NCBI GenBank assembly: GCA_029834535.1 | Contig: JAQMWT010000339.1 | Location: forward strand, 36,693-100,692 | Reading direction: 5' to 3' | From: Chrysophaeum taylorii | Taxonomy: Eukaryota > Sar > Pelagophyceae > Pelagomonadales > Pelagomonadaceae | DNA length: 64,000 bases | Part shown: one piece after another, positions 8,758 through 19,348 of the stretch | How positions within the stretch are numbered: position 1 is the stretch's first letter | How the letters are laid out: each line of letters opens with the position of its first letter | The notes under the pieces: generated by a model | What the model was told of the DNA's origin: nothing | The model's database searches: none | Seen by the model: the letters and a program-made list of their open reading frames with translations, nothing else | Made by a program: the position numbers and the translations under genes

Positions 8758-10218
8758 ATGCTCCTCCTCGTCGTCGTCGTCTTGGTGGGTTTTGTGGCGG
8801 CCGCCGGCGTGTCGACGGGCGAGGAGCGACGCCCGCCCAAGCGGTTCCTCGTGGTCACGCAGCCGCGGAGCGGATCGACGTGGTTCGTGAAATATTCGGC
8901 AGAGTTCGCCAAGCTCGAGGGCGTCGTCACTTTGGGCGAGGTCATGCACCCCGAGATGGTCGAGAGAAAGTCACCCGAAATCCTCGGGCGGGTCATGCAG
9001 CCGACCAAGATCGATGACTACATGAAGTATTTGAGGGGAGTGTACCGGGAGCTCGCGCAAGGAATTGGCTGGCGCGGCGACGTCGGCGTCGACGTCGCGT
9101 CCGAGGACGCGGGCGCGTTTCCGCCACCGCGGGTCATCGGCTTCAAGCTCATGTACCACCAGCTTCCGTCGGCCTCGGGGAACGGGGTCCCCATAGCCCC
9201 GGGGGCGCGGGGGCTGGCCGGGAACATCACGCTCGACGCTCTCGTCGATTTCTGCGCTTCAAAAAACATTCTCGTCATCCACTTGCACCGCGCGAACCAA
9301 CTCGAGAGATTTATTACGCTGACGTCGATGCACAGGTACGACCTGGCCTACCACCAAAACGGCACGCCGACATCCTACTCGACGCTCAGCAACACGGACA
9401 AAAAAATCCGAAGGGTGAACATCTCCGACGCTGAAGCGTTCGCGTTCGCTCACGCCAACACTCGGGCAAACTACCTCTTCGACAAATATTTACGAGACCG
9501 CTGCCTCGCCTCGGGCGCGCGCTGCCTCTCGCTGCTCTACGAGCAGCTCACGGGCGACAACGCCAAAGATTTGTTCGGTTTGATCAGAAGGCACCTCGGC
9601 CTGAGGGACTTTGTCGTCGAGCAAGAAACTACCAGAAGATGGGTCTCCTGCAAAGATCGAGTCGAAAACTGGGACGAGATCTCCACCAGCAAACGCCTCC
9701 ACAAAACGGTCTGGCTAGCGATGTGTCGCAACGGCAACGCCGTCATACCGCCCAAGGACCTTTACGGCAACTACTCCGAGTTTGTGAGTAAGCGCGCGAT
9801 CAAAGCGATCGACGCAAACCTACGCGGGACTCCTTCCCACGACACGACCCTCGCCCGCCTCATACGCAAAATCACCAAGGGGGGCGACCACCCACCACCC
9901 CTCTCCGCGACCAAACAGTCACCCCGCAATCTCGTCGATCCCAACCGCTCGACCAACCCACCGCACGCCAAATACTCTTCCCCGACCTCACCGTCGCCCT
10001 CTTCTTCTTCTTCTTCTTCTTCGAGTGGACCCCTCGTCGCGCGCGACCGCCGCCGCACGCGGCGATGGCCCCCGGCGCCTCCAGACCAACCGACCAGACC
10101 CCTGCCCCAGCTCGAACCTGGTCGTTCGGTGGCATACTACAAGTTCCGGGAACAGCTCGCACGCAAGCGCGATGCGGCCTTCCAGGAACCGAGACCACCG
10201 ACGCGCTCCCGCTTGTAA
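8758..10218 (+). CDS. Secreted or Golgi sulfotransferase-like protein
   Basis: 486 residues from the ATG at 8758. The frame is open further upstream but the upstream part overlaps the divergent aminotransferase gene, and this Met is followed by a textbook signal peptide or signal anchor ('MLLLVVVVLVGFVAAAG'). The PAPS-dependent sulfotransferase signatures are present: the 5'-phosphosulfate loop 'PRSGSTWF' at about residue 36 and a 3'-phosphate region 'VIHLHRANQLERFITL' (R-x3-E-R-x2-S/T-like) at about 178. Such enzymes transfer sulfate from PAPS to carbohydrates in the Golgi lumen. The core ends by about residue 370. A long Pro/Ser/Arg-rich tail follows, with a poly-Ser run encoded by a TTC/TCT repeat at about 10003-10022, and is probably disordered. 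Substrate unknown. Confidence 0.8.
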   Translation: MLLLVVVVLVGFVAAAGVSTGEERRPPKRFLVVTQPRSGSTWFVKYSAEFAKLEGVVTLGEVMHPEMVERKSPEILGRVMQPTKIDDYMKYLRGVYRELAQGIGWRGDVGVDVASEDAGAFPPPRVIGFKLMYHQLPSASGNGVPIAPGARGLAGNITLDALVDFCASKNILVIHLHRANQLERFITLTSMHRYDLAYHQNGTPTSYSTLSNTDKKIRRVNISDAEAFAFAHANTRANYLFDKYLRDRCLASGARCLSLLYEQLTGDNAKDLFGLIRRHLGLRDFVVEQETTRRWVSCKDRVENWDEISTSKRLHKTVWLAMCRNGNAVIPPKDLYGNYSEFVSKRAIKAIDANLRGTPSHDTTLARLIRKITKGGDHPPPLSATKQSPRNLVDPNRSTNPPHAKYSSPTSPSPSSSSSSSSSGPLVARDRRRTRRWPPAPPDQPTRPLPQLEPGRSVAYYKFREQLARKRDAAFQEPRPPTRSRL

Positions 10219-10395
10219 AATGCCGCCAAATCGAACAAGTGGCAAATGGTGGATGCTATCGTATACAGTTGTTTATGGGTACTACAGTATCATCCGCATA
10301 GCCTAACGGTACTTAAGTTAGGTAGGTGGGATGTCCTCATATTTGGAAAGGATACAGCCTATATATACTGTATTACAGCCAGTGCCAGTGTCTGT
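10219..10395. other. Non-coding, AT-richer
   Basis: Nothing recognised between the sulfotransferase gene and the first helicase relic. Confidence 0.35.
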
Positions 10396-10480
10396 AAAGG
10401 TCGACTGCTAAGAGGGGGGGGGGTGCATGAAGGATGTGTGTGGTTTTGTGGGGCAGGAGGGGTGTACCTGACGGGCGTAG
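10396..10480 (+). repeat. Dispersed repeat R1, longer copy
   Basis: Starts with AAAGGTCGACTGCTAAG, has a run of ten G, then 'GCATGAAGGATGTGTGTGG' and ends near TGACGGGCG. Aligns over about 85 bases with 35880-35965. Both copies lie about 100-190 bp upstream of a Pif1-type helicase relic. Confidence 0.65.
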
Positions 10481-10588
10481 ATAGGTATGCGGGACCTAGG
10501 CGGGGTCATCGCCGAGTCCCTGTCTGTACGGCTGTATGTTGTTCGTCCGACGAATCGGGGTTGGGGTCAGGTAGGCGCGGGCCGGGCC

Positions 10589-10937
10589 ATGATCCAAGCG
10601 GTCTACGACGACCTCGCAGACAATTTCCACGACCCGCGCTGGCTCTTCCAGCGCGCCATTCTCACCCCCAGCCGAAAACGATGTTGTCGAGGCTGTCAAC
10701 GCGCGCATGACTGCGGCCTTTCCCGGAGACGAGGTGACGGAGTACTTTTCGGCCGACGAGGTTGGATCGGAAGACGACGCCTCGCTCTTTCCAGACGAGT
10801 TGGCGGCACCTTGCCACCCTGGCCAAGCCTCCCGCATGCTTCAACTTGCTGGCGCTGCTGAAGGGGCTGACACCGCAGCCAACTGGGTGACCAACTGGGA
10901 GACCGCATTTTCTGGCAGAAAGACCCCAGACATGTGA
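10589..10937 (+). pseudogene. Pif1/Helitron-type helicase fragment
   Basis: Reads 'DDLADNFHDPRWLFQRAIL' and then, after a one-base frame change at about 10670, 'NDVVEAVNARMTAAFPGDE', 'VTEYFSADEVGSEDDASLF' and 'PDELAAP'. In Helitron and Pif1-like helicases the corresponding region reads roughly R-A-I-L-x-P-x-N-x-x-V-x-x-I-N, then L-P-G-E, then Y-x-S-A-D-S, then Y-P-x-E-F/L. The match order is right, and the same block occurs at 36046-36220. After about 10830 the similarity is lost. It is a relic: no Walker motifs, no Rep domain and a broken frame. Confidence 0.65.
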
Positions 10938-12501
10938 TAGCCTGCATCTTTTCCCACCAGCCCCCGATTTTCCCTCCGGCACCCTTGAAACTCACTGGAC
11001 CATCGACGACGCCAACGCAGTGACTCCTCCAGCCTCACAGGATCGTCGAGGCCGAGTGGCCGAGTCTTCTCCAGCCCAAGGTCCGACAAAGGCTAGACCC
11101 TAAAACGTAGATCGTCGTGACGGAGCGCCGCCGCTTATCACCTTCTCTTCTGTTACTTCTTAACCCGCACTTTCGACACATCACCACGGGCTTGGCTCGC
11201 TCCGGACCGCTCCGAGGGGCGGGGCGGGCGGGCGGGCGGGGATGCGCAGTCGGGGTGGCGGCGCGCACGCGGGGGTTAAGGGACGTACTGGCCCACACTT
11301 TTACAATTCAATTTCATTTCTCGTAGACCTTGCGTCCGACGATCTTTGTGCGAGTTTGCAAGCGACGAGCTCGCGGAATACCTCCTTTGGAGACGTTCGA
11401 AGTGGCGTGGGTATGCACATCATGTAGGATCGAACCGCGGCACCATTTAATTTTACATAATCAACTCCGTGCCCTCTCAGTCGCACGCCAGCACTATTTC
11501 AGCCTTTCGCACGCCCCGTCGAGAACCGTAAAGCAACGGTCGCCAAAAATAACCAAACGCAAGCTGCGCAAAAGATCTGCGCCATGAATTTTGTCCGTAC
11601 ATACCTTCGTTTCCTTCCGCTCTCATCTTCTGCGCCAAGGACTCCAGCTCAGCTGCACCGAGCCAGACCCATCTCGCTTTTATGACTCTTCCGCCCCGAG
11701 GTGGCAGCGCCTCGTACTTCAAACGAGGCGATCCTCTACTGCAGATTGTCCAACAAGCAAACTTGACCTGAGTATCCCTCGCCAGGAACGTCCTCATTTT
11801 CGTCCCGCTTAATCTTCGCCTGACTTCGCTCGCAACGACAGTAAAATCGCGCGGTAGCCTTTCACGTCAGGGCGCGGGTGGCGCTGCTTTCGGAATTTTC
11901 TTTGACACTCGCCGTCGTTTGTTGTTGCCAGTTTTTTTTATCGAACACGCACCATGATGAACTAAAATCCATGGTTCGCGTGGAATCACTATCGAGCCAT
12001 TTTGTTGCGGAGGCTCAGCAACCTGCGCCTTTAACATATTCAGAAATTTCTCTTATTCAACCCAGTGTTACTGCTGGACGAATCGTCCTAAGCGCCGCTT
12101 GCAGTTGCCGTGAGTCTGTAGGCATCAGCTCCACAGTTTCCAGCGTGGTTCGAACCGCGACTCGCCCAGACTCAGCCACAGGCTCTATAGAATCGTAGAT
12201 TCTACTGTGCAGGACTTGAATACAGCCCGTTAGAATTTGCTCTGGCAAAATTTGCTCTGGCAATGATGCGTTTATCGCGTTGCTCGTAGGTTTGCTTGCC
12301 TGCAAATCCAAAGAATTTGATTGAGCGCGCCACCGGTCAGCATCACAATCAAGCGTTTCGTCGGTGAGCTGCGCGATCTGTCCACGATATCTAGCGACGC
12401 CGTCCTCGTCACGCTCGGTCCATCCACTCTAGCTCAAATTCAACACTATTAGCGCAACGACTGATACATATCACGAGGATGGACGGAGGAAGTCGCTCGA
12501 A
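10938..12501. other. No gene recognised
   Basis: Short ORFs only, in all frames and without motifs. A G/C-rich tract with GGGCGGG units lies at about 11215-11245. It may be old transposon sequence; I see no terminal repeats. Confidence 0.3.
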
Positions 12502-13088
12502 GTGTCAGCGTGCGCAGATGATGTGGCGTTCCCGTTACCCGATCGTCGTGCTGTGAATGAGGAGACACCCCGTCTCATCCGGCATTTTGCCGGATGGAAT
12601 ATGGAAGTCAACTCGGGTTAGCGCCAAGCAGGGAAAGAGTCGAAATCTGGGATAGTGATTGTCGCCAAGCCAGGCATTCTCTACTATGACCCGACAACCT
12701 ACGATGATGTCGACCTCTCCGACTTAAACGTAGGTGATGGCCGTCATATCCCCGTTGTGGCGAAATTCAATTCCTGGGCCCTGTACTCTTTCGCAACTCC
12801 AGTGACTCTGAGGACGATGACTCTCACCTGAAGAAGGCGGCAACGGCTTTCGGTGCGCTCCGTCACTACGCTTTTGCCTCGAGATACGTCTCTGCCAGAG
12901 CCAAGTGAACTGTCTACATCGGTCTCATCCTCACCATCCTCCTTCACGGCGCGGAATCATGGTGCCTAACCGATGTTGTCTACAGTCGCCTACGATGCTT
13001 TCGCGCACAGAGCGTACGCGCGATGTGCCGCGTTACACGTCACCGAAAACTTCACTGGGTAGGCCACGTGTCCCGCATCCCCTTGTAG
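12502..13088 (+). pseudogene. LINE-type reverse transcriptase relic
   Basis: Three consecutive blocks of a non-LTR reverse transcriptase can be read through stops and a frameshift. Block 1 is 'VSACADDVAFPLPDRRA' with the catalytic A-D-D (usually Y-A-D-D), ending at a TAG at 12618-12620. Block 2 is 'KSGIVIVAKPGILYYDP' leading into 'RHIPVVAKFN', where one base is lost or gained, then 'FLGPVLFRNSSDSEDDD' (the F-x-Y-L-G-x motif). Block 3 is 'KKAATAFGALRHYAFASRY', an in-frame TGA at 12906-12908, 'VYIGLILTILLHGAESWCL' and 'RAMCRVTRHRKLHWVGHVS', the thumb region of LINE RTs. At least two stops and one frameshift make it non-functional. No endonuclease or 3' tail was identified. Confidence 0.75.
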
Positions 13089-13724
13089 TATTGCCTCCCT
13101 AGGAAGATGCTCACCTCCTGGTGTGCCTCCAAACGTCCCCGCGGGTCCCCAGAGTTCACGTACGGCCGTGGTTTCAATAATGAATGGTCTCAACATTGAA
13201 TGACATTCCGCAAAGTCAACAATTTGACGACGGGTTTGTACTCCCTCTCTAAACCGTGGGGACCTCGTCCTCAATCCCTCTTTCTACCCTCCCCCCCCGT
13301 CTCATCGCCTAGTGACTCTGATCCCCGGGCCTCGGCGTTTTTTGATTGGCCTACGCCCCATGCTCTGGTTCGTATCTGGCCTCTAGACTAGAGTCAAGTT
13401 AATTAGGATGAGTCGACAGTACTTTCAGCTTTACATTTCAACAACTAACTAACTAACTTCGGACCTCTCCCGGGCATGGGAGCCAGGTTGGACCGGCAGG
13501 AGCCGGTCCAGGATCACAGAGCAAACTCACACAGTTGGGGTAGAGGCGAGGGATGAAAAGGCGTTGATGGCGGACCGCCACTGCACGCGGTCTTGTCACT
13601 AAGACTTGTGCGAGGTCGTGCCACGAGTTTACATTTCAATTCAATGTATTTTATACGTACATCTTTATTTTTCTGTTTGCGGGAGTTTCGCGGGCCTCCA
13701 CCACGGAAAGTCGGTCATTGAAAG
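13089..13724. other. Intergenic, nothing recognised
   Basis: Includes the run 'CAACTAACTAACTAACTTC' near 13440 and the 5' flank of the RCC1/IQ gene. No coding signal. Confidence 0.35.
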
Positions 13725-16664
13725 ATGCCGGCACGATCGGCTAAGGAAAACGAATCACGTGCCACGCTCGCGCGATTGCAAAAATCACTAGAGAGAGATT
13801 TGGACGGGGAGATGCGTGGGCGACGCGGGTCGCTAGGTGCGCACGGGAGCGGCGTCGCTGCAGTCCGTGCAGCGAACGAGTCAAGGCAACGACGGGGTCT
13901 GCAGCGCAGCGGGACCACCAAGCACAGCAGGAGCGGGCCGCTGCAGGTAGAACGATCGAGTGGCGAAACGAGCGCCGAGGGCCGAGCATCGGACGAAGAC
14001 GAGATGTCATTCGTGGCGGCGTGGGGCAACATCACCCATTTGGCCCAAGATGGACAAAGCGGGCCTTCGAAGCGCCAGGCTTCGCTGAAGAACCTGACGA
14101 CGGGAGTGCGCGACAACGCGGTCGCCGCGCCATTTTATTCCCACCGGAGTCTGTCGCCTGTAGTCGACGTCGCGTGCGGCGACGCGGCGACGGTCGTACT
14201 GGACGCTGACGGCGGGTGCGTAGCGTTCGTCGCTCACGGCGATCGTCGAGTGCGGCGTTTGATGAACACGCGGGTGTCGCAAGCCGCTGTTGGCGGAGAG
14301 TCGGCGTTGCTGGTTGCTTCGACGGGGGCCTTGTTGCAATTCGACGCGCGCACGTGGGAGAAACCGCGGGCGGTGCGGCTGCAATTTGAGGTGGCAGCGG
14401 TCGCATGCGGTGCGCGGCACTGTCTCGTGGCTACAAGGTGCGGCGCGCTTTTCAGCTGGGGCGAGGCGACGGCGGGCCAGCTGGGCATCAGCGACGACCC
14501 GGACCAGCTCAAGAAGCCGCGGACCGAGCCGTGCCGCGTCGCACTCAGAGCGCTCGCGTCGCAGGAGAGGGACGCGGTGGCGTGCGGTGCGCACCACTCG
14601 GCGGCAGTCACGACCAACGGCGATCTCTGGACCTGGGGCTGGTCGGAGCACGGCCGCCTCGGGCGCCCATCAGGCTCCGTCTGCCAGTCCGGATCGGTGG
14701 CGGAAGGCGAAGAAGACGAGGACGGGCGGCCATCAGGCCTACCGCAGCGCGTCGAGTTCGTCGAAGGCAGCAGCAACGTGTTCGTTCGCGCCGTCGCGTG
14801 TGGTTCGTGCCACACGCTCGCTTTGTCGACACGCGGTGAGGTCTACGGTTGCGGCTGGAACGAGTACGGCCAGGCTTGCGGTCGCGGGCCGGCCGCCGTC
14901 GCGACGCCGACGCGGGTTTGTTTGGAAAAGCGAAAGCGGAGCAACCAACAGCCGCAGCCGTCGTCGTTCAACGCTGTGCTGGTTGCAGCCGGATTCGCAC
15001 ACTCGTTGGCCGTCAATGCGAGCGGGGTTGCCTGCGCCTGGGGCTTTGGGGAGGATGGTCAGCTGGGCGGCGGCTCGGAGCAGTCGAGTTTCACCCCAGT
15101 CGAAGTCGCTACGGTCCGCAAGTTCGCGTTTGCCAGCATCGCGGCTGGCGGCACTCACAGCGTCGCCGTGGGAACGCCGTACGACATGGGCTCGCTCCGC
15201 GAAAAGATCGCGGAGCGCCGTCGGCAGTCGGAGGCGCGCACGACGGCGGCGACGCGCTTGCAGGCCCAGGCGAGACGCGCGGCCGTGGCGTTTCGAAAGC
15301 GACGAGACGAGGCTCTCGCATCGCGGCTCGAGGCGGCTACCCAGGATGCCGTGCGCTCGGAGGACCCAATGCTGGTCCAAAAAGAGCTCGCGACGTATAG
15401 AGCGCACGTCTGGCGGTGGGCAAAACCGGTGTTGGAGCGCGTTGCCGCCGAAGTCGCGAGACGGCTCGAGACACGGCGCGCGCTGGCCGCGGCCACCGAC
15501 GCGGGAGTCGACGCTTCGTTGCGGGCGCCCACGATCTCGCGGCGAATATCGGATCTGAGTGCTACAATCGTTTTCGTACGCACCGTTCTCGACAAGGACG
15601 TGGACGCGGAGGCCTCGCTGGGTTGGCAGGATCATCGATGGCGCGAGTCGTTTGCGCCTCTCAAACGCGCAGCGGCGGCGCGCGATGATCTCCAACGCCA
15701 AGTGGAGGCTTGCGCGGCGACAACAATCTCAAAGCGTGAGCGCGGGCGGCGGGCACGCGCAATCTCGCGTCCCAAGCTCGCAGCGGGCCGGCGTCTCACT
15801 GCCTTTGTGGCCGCCGTCAATGCCGTGCGGAGAGCGCGGCTCGAGTTTCGAGCGATGCAGGCGCGAGAGCGCGACCGACAAAAACGTCGGAACGAGGCCT
15901 CTTATCGCGTGACAAAATTCTTCCGACGCGTGGTCGCGCATCGACGCGTCGAGCGCAAGCGCGTCACACAATCACGACGGCGGGAGCTCGAGAGGCGCGC
16001 GAGAGGCGACGCGGCGGTGGTCCTCCAGAAGGCAGCAAGACGTCGCGCCGCGCTACGTGTCCGGCGAAGGCTCCAACGTCGGGCCGACGTGCACCGGAGA
16101 CGGGAGGAGGAAGAAGAAGCGCAGCGACGCTCGGAACAGTCTGCGAGACTGTGCAAGCTTCGCGAAGAGCGCGAACGTCGCAACTCGATCGACGCGCGTC
16201 ACGCCCGCGAGGCAGCTCGCGAGGCCGCGAGACACCTCAGAGACAGGGCAAAGAAGGACGCAGATGCTGCAGCACGCGCTGCATCTACGGCGGCCGAGGC
16301 GCTCCAGCGAGCAAAACGGGACCGAGACAGAGATCGTCGAGCGCGCGCCGCTGCCGAGCGCCGCCGCAGCCGCGACTCCCTCGACGAGCCGCCCGTGCCG
16401 CCCTCAGATGACAATCTGATGAGTGTCGACGGCGAGGTTGACACAGGGCCCGAGCTAGACGACTCTGATCCCTCCTCCGCCAACGAGGCGACCACGTTTC
16501 CGGAGTACGTCGAGATCCTCAAGGCCGTCCCACGGCGCCACTTGTTCGAGGAGACGGGCGAAGTCGACTACACCACACCGGTCGTGCCACAGCACCGCAA
16601 AAAGCCAAGGTTCAAAACTGTCGAAAAGTGGGGGGAGCTGCTACTGGCTAATAATGACGGGTAG
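13725..16664 (+). CDS. RCC1-repeat protein with IQ motifs and Arg/Glu-rich coiled coil
   Basis: 979 residues without introns, from ATG 13725 to TAG. Residues 1-90 are basic and Ser/Arg-rich. RCC1-type beta-propeller blades occupy about 95-485, recognisable by repeated 'VACGARHCLVATRCGALFSW', 'VACGAHHSAAVTTNGDLWTW', 'VACGSCHTLALSTRGEVYGC', 'VAAGFAHSLAVNASGVACAW' and 'IAAGGTHSVAV', each followed by G-x-x-x-x-G-Q-L-G-like turns. Then come IQ-like calmodulin-binding stretches ('TRLQAQARRAAVAFRKR' at about 510 and 'AAVVLQKAARRRAALRVRR' at about 755) and a long highly charged helical region. The last 100 residues are acidic. RCC1 blades plus IQ motifs are common in algal and ciliary or cytoskeletal proteins; the precise partner cannot be told. 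A second, differently built RCC1 protein lies at 41341-45216. Confidence 0.85.
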   Translation: MPARSAKENESRATLARLQKSLERDLDGEMRGRRGSLGAHGSGVAAVRAANESRQRRGLQRSGTTKHSRSGPLQVERSSGETSAEGRASDEDEMSFVAAWGNITHLAQDGQSGPSKRQASLKNLTTGVRDNAVAAPFYSHRSLSPVVDVACGDAATVVLDADGGCVAFVAHGDRRVRRLMNTRVSQAAVGGESALLVASTGALLQFDARTWEKPRAVRLQFEVAAVACGARHCLVATRCGALFSWGEATAGQLGISDDPDQLKKPRTEPCRVALRALASQERDAVACGAHHSAAVTTNGDLWTWGWSEHGRLGRPSGSVCQSGSVAEGEEDEDGRPSGLPQRVEFVEGSSNVFVRAVACGSCHTLALSTRGEVYGCGWNEYGQACGRGPAAVATPTRVCLEKRKRSNQQPQPSSFNAVLVAAGFAHSLAVNASGVACAWGFGEDGQLGGGSEQSSFTPVEVATVRKFAFASIAAGGTHSVAVGTPYDMGSLREKIAERRRQSEARTTAATRLQAQARRAAVAFRKRRDEALASRLEAATQDAVRSEDPMLVQKELATYRAHVWRWAKPVLERVAAEVARRLETRRALAAATDAGVDASLRAPTISRRISDLSATIVFVRTVLDKDVDAEASLGWQDHRWRESFAPLKRAAAARDDLQRQVEACAATTISKRERGRRARAISRPKLAAGRRLTAFVAAVNAVRRARLEFRAMQARERDRQKRRNEASYRVTKFFRRVVAHRRVERKRVTQSRRRELERRARGDAAVVLQKAARRRAALRVRRRLQRRADVHRRREEEEEAQRRSEQSARLCKLREERERRNSIDARHAREAAREAARHLRDRAKKDADAAARAASTAAEALQRAKRDRDRDRRARAAAERRRSRDSLDEPPVPPSDDNLMSVDGEVDTGPELDDSDPSSANEATTFPEYVEILKAVPRRHLFEETGEVDYTTPVVPQHRKKPRFKTVEKWGELLLANNDG

Positions 16665-19348
16665 CTCGCGCATAAAGGGAAAGGGGCGAATGCAGTCACC
16701 GTGGCGAGCATCCTCCAAGCGAAAATGAGGAAACACGTCCTGAACTTGCACTGCTTGTACGTGCCCACCGCGACTTGCTGAGCCGTACTTCCTGAGCTGT
16801 ATTACGGCCGAGCTGCGCCCTCGTCATAGTTAGGGTGGACGATGGACCAACCCTCTAGTCCCGAGAGAAGGGTGCCGACGCGGTCATTCTCTTCAGGGCG
16901 TGGGAGAGGCGACGCGGTTTGTGTTGCGCGCAGGGCTTGAAGCACCACGGACCAGCGCGATGGGAGAGCAACTGGGAAACTCTGCGACTCCCATCCAACT
17001 GCTTCGGTTTCATGACTTACGCTATATTCAGCCGTCTGTATCCCCCGCGCCCCACAAGCCCCTCAGGTCGGGGCCCTACCAAGCAGACTGTCGAAGCCCG
17101 GTTCCCTGCGTAGGCCGCGCCTTGTTCCGCGAATGATGGCTGAGATTGCCAGCCGAGCCCCGATCTGGTTTCTGCGTGGCCACCGCCAGGTCCGTGTCTA
17201 CGGACGCATGTGGAGCTGCTGTTGCCATCTACGATCCTGCCATCCCACGCTTCTACACTTTCGCTAAGCAGCTCACTCCCGTCCCCCCGGGAATCTCTCC
17301 GCGTGTCGCGCTGGTGTCGTGGGCATTTATATGCCCCACAAGCTACGCATTGCAATCTCCTCACTCGGTTGCCAGTTGAAGCTGCTTTTGGCAAAATGTG
17401 CGCTGTGCTCGCACATTCCAGAATTTCTCGCAGCGCCTGCGCCTGTTCCATCTGGTGATGTCTGGAATGATATTGCGCACTTTACTCTTGCGGCCCATGT
17501 AGGCTCATACGACCTCGCATGGGCGCGTGGTCACCCTGAATGCCGCACGCACCGTGATAAGTTCACCTTTAAAGAGTCCCTCCAGCATCTTGCCGATGGC
17601 CTTTCTGCATTTTTGGGCGGGCATTTCTGACGTGTCAGGCGCTGGTTTGTCCAGCAGCGTCGTTTTTTTGATGGGGTTTGCTCGACTTCTGCTCTCGCAG
17701 CTTGGGCTTACGCGTCGTCGTGCATGCGAGCCTGCAGTTGTTGACTCTTTGCCTTTGCTGGTGCGGAAATATCGTGGACGCACGAAAATTACGTCTTTCG
17801 TCGCACGCGCAAATGCAGCGCCATGCAGGTACAGATCCTCATGGCACAATTAGCCACCAGGCAGCGTTCTGCTTTCTGCTGCCAAGGGGTCTGTCGTGCC
17901 TGATCGCACGTGGCGAATTTGTCGCCACCCTGGTTCTTTTTTTCTGAGTCGCTTCACCAACTTGGACTTCACGCCCAAACTAAAGTTTGACGATGGCGCG
18001 ACAGAGTTATTCGGCTATTTCGCAGCTTCATTATCCGGTATTTGCGAGCACAACTTACCGGGACCGGCTGACTTTCTGTCTCTCTGCGCACCAGAATCCC
18101 CCCCTTGTTCTTGAGATGTACTTGACGCGCCCTTCTTCTACTTGCCCACTTGCCGATGGCATTATTCGCTGCTTAAAACTTCGGTCGGTTGCCGGCGGAG
18201 GTTCATGCCAACCTTATCGATTGTGTGGTCTTTGATGCAATGATGCGGATGACGTGCGGTAAACTTTCGTTCTCACGACACCCGACCGCCTCGCCTGGAA
18301 CAATTTGCGGCAGCTGGTTTGAGATCTATGGAAGCGTGTTGCGACCACCTCATTGCGTTCTCTTCCCGAGCGTCTCTTCGTACCGCAGCCTGCCACTGTC
18401 TCAGTGCTTCCTTTTTTTGTCGGCCTCCGTATGCTCCTTCATACTTCTGCTCGTTCGCAGACCTCCGTGCTCTTCTTGATTTATCCTTTCTGCTTCTTCC
18501 GCTCGCAACTTTTTCCTCTTCTTCTACTCCCTCTCTATTTGCTCCCTTCTTCTTCTTCTTCTTCTTCCATTTGTTTCCTTGCCTACTTCATTTTGTGCAA
18601 TCCTCGCACTTCCTTCTCTCCAATAATCTCCTACCTCCCATAAGCCCCCTACTTCTTTCTGCCCCCCCCCCTGTGCGCTGTGTTGCTTCTTTCACCGCGG
18701 TTCCCTGTGGTCTTTCTTCTTCCTGCCTATTCCTCTGCGATCAGGCATTCTGGCTCTGGAGCAAATTGCTCGCCACGATACGCCAAGTAAATGCGCTTTA
18801 GATGTGTCTCGCACTCTCGGATTGAGACAGCTCGGACTGGGACAGTTCGTCGATTCGGCTACCGATGAGTAACGGCTCTCTGGCACATACAATGTCATGG
18901 TATTGCTTCGACTGGCCAGCGGCCAGCGTTGCAGTATCGTTATTATGCGTCCTGCGTCGTGGTGGGTCACACCCAACTTTGTGACTGCAGAGACTGCCGC
19001 TGCGAGCCCTTGCGCCGATCTCGACCGATGTCAAAAAGAAAGGCCTGAATTACCTATAGCTTGCGCGCCCTCAACTCCGTCCTGTCACCCTCTCCGGCTT
19101 GTGTGCGCCTCTTTTCGTGCTTCGTCTCCCCTGACTGATCTTGCCTCCTCTGGACTCTTTGTGATTCTGTTCTTCTTCAGGTTTTTATCTTTCGCCGGTA
19201 TCGACCTCTACGCTTTTAGAATGTTTAGATGTGAATAATTGTGTGTAGAAACCGTGTCAACAACAGCAGCCGTTTCATTCAAAATGCCGTTAGTTTTCCG
19301 GAAGAAACAAGTACAACAAACATATTCATACCATAACATAGTAAAGAG
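16665..19348. other. 2.7 kb without a recognised gene
   Basis: Only short ORFs. 'KCALCSHIPEFLAAPAPVP' and following text at about 17380-17630 is the longest uninterrupted coding-like stretch, but it has no recognisable domain. About 18480-18680 is a strongly pyrimidine-rich tract (CTTCTTC and CCCTCC runs). The right end holds the promoter of the secreted-protein gene. Probably old repeat DNA. Confidence 0.3.
18480..18680. repeat. Polypyrimidine tract
   Basis: Dense C/T sequence on the plus strand including a (TTC)n run at about 18548-18570 and a run of C at about 18662-18671. Confidence 0.7.

Noticed and set aside
11400-12160. GGTTCGAACC-like strings (about 11430 and 12150) resembling a tRNA T arm
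   Set aside because: The flanks do not form a five-pair T stem, and no acceptor or anticodon stem can be drawn.
14290-15701. Long Arg/Ser-rich ORFs in other frames over the RCC1/IQ gene
   Set aside because: Composition is that of out-of-frame GC-rich coding sequence; the RCC1 frame explains the interval.
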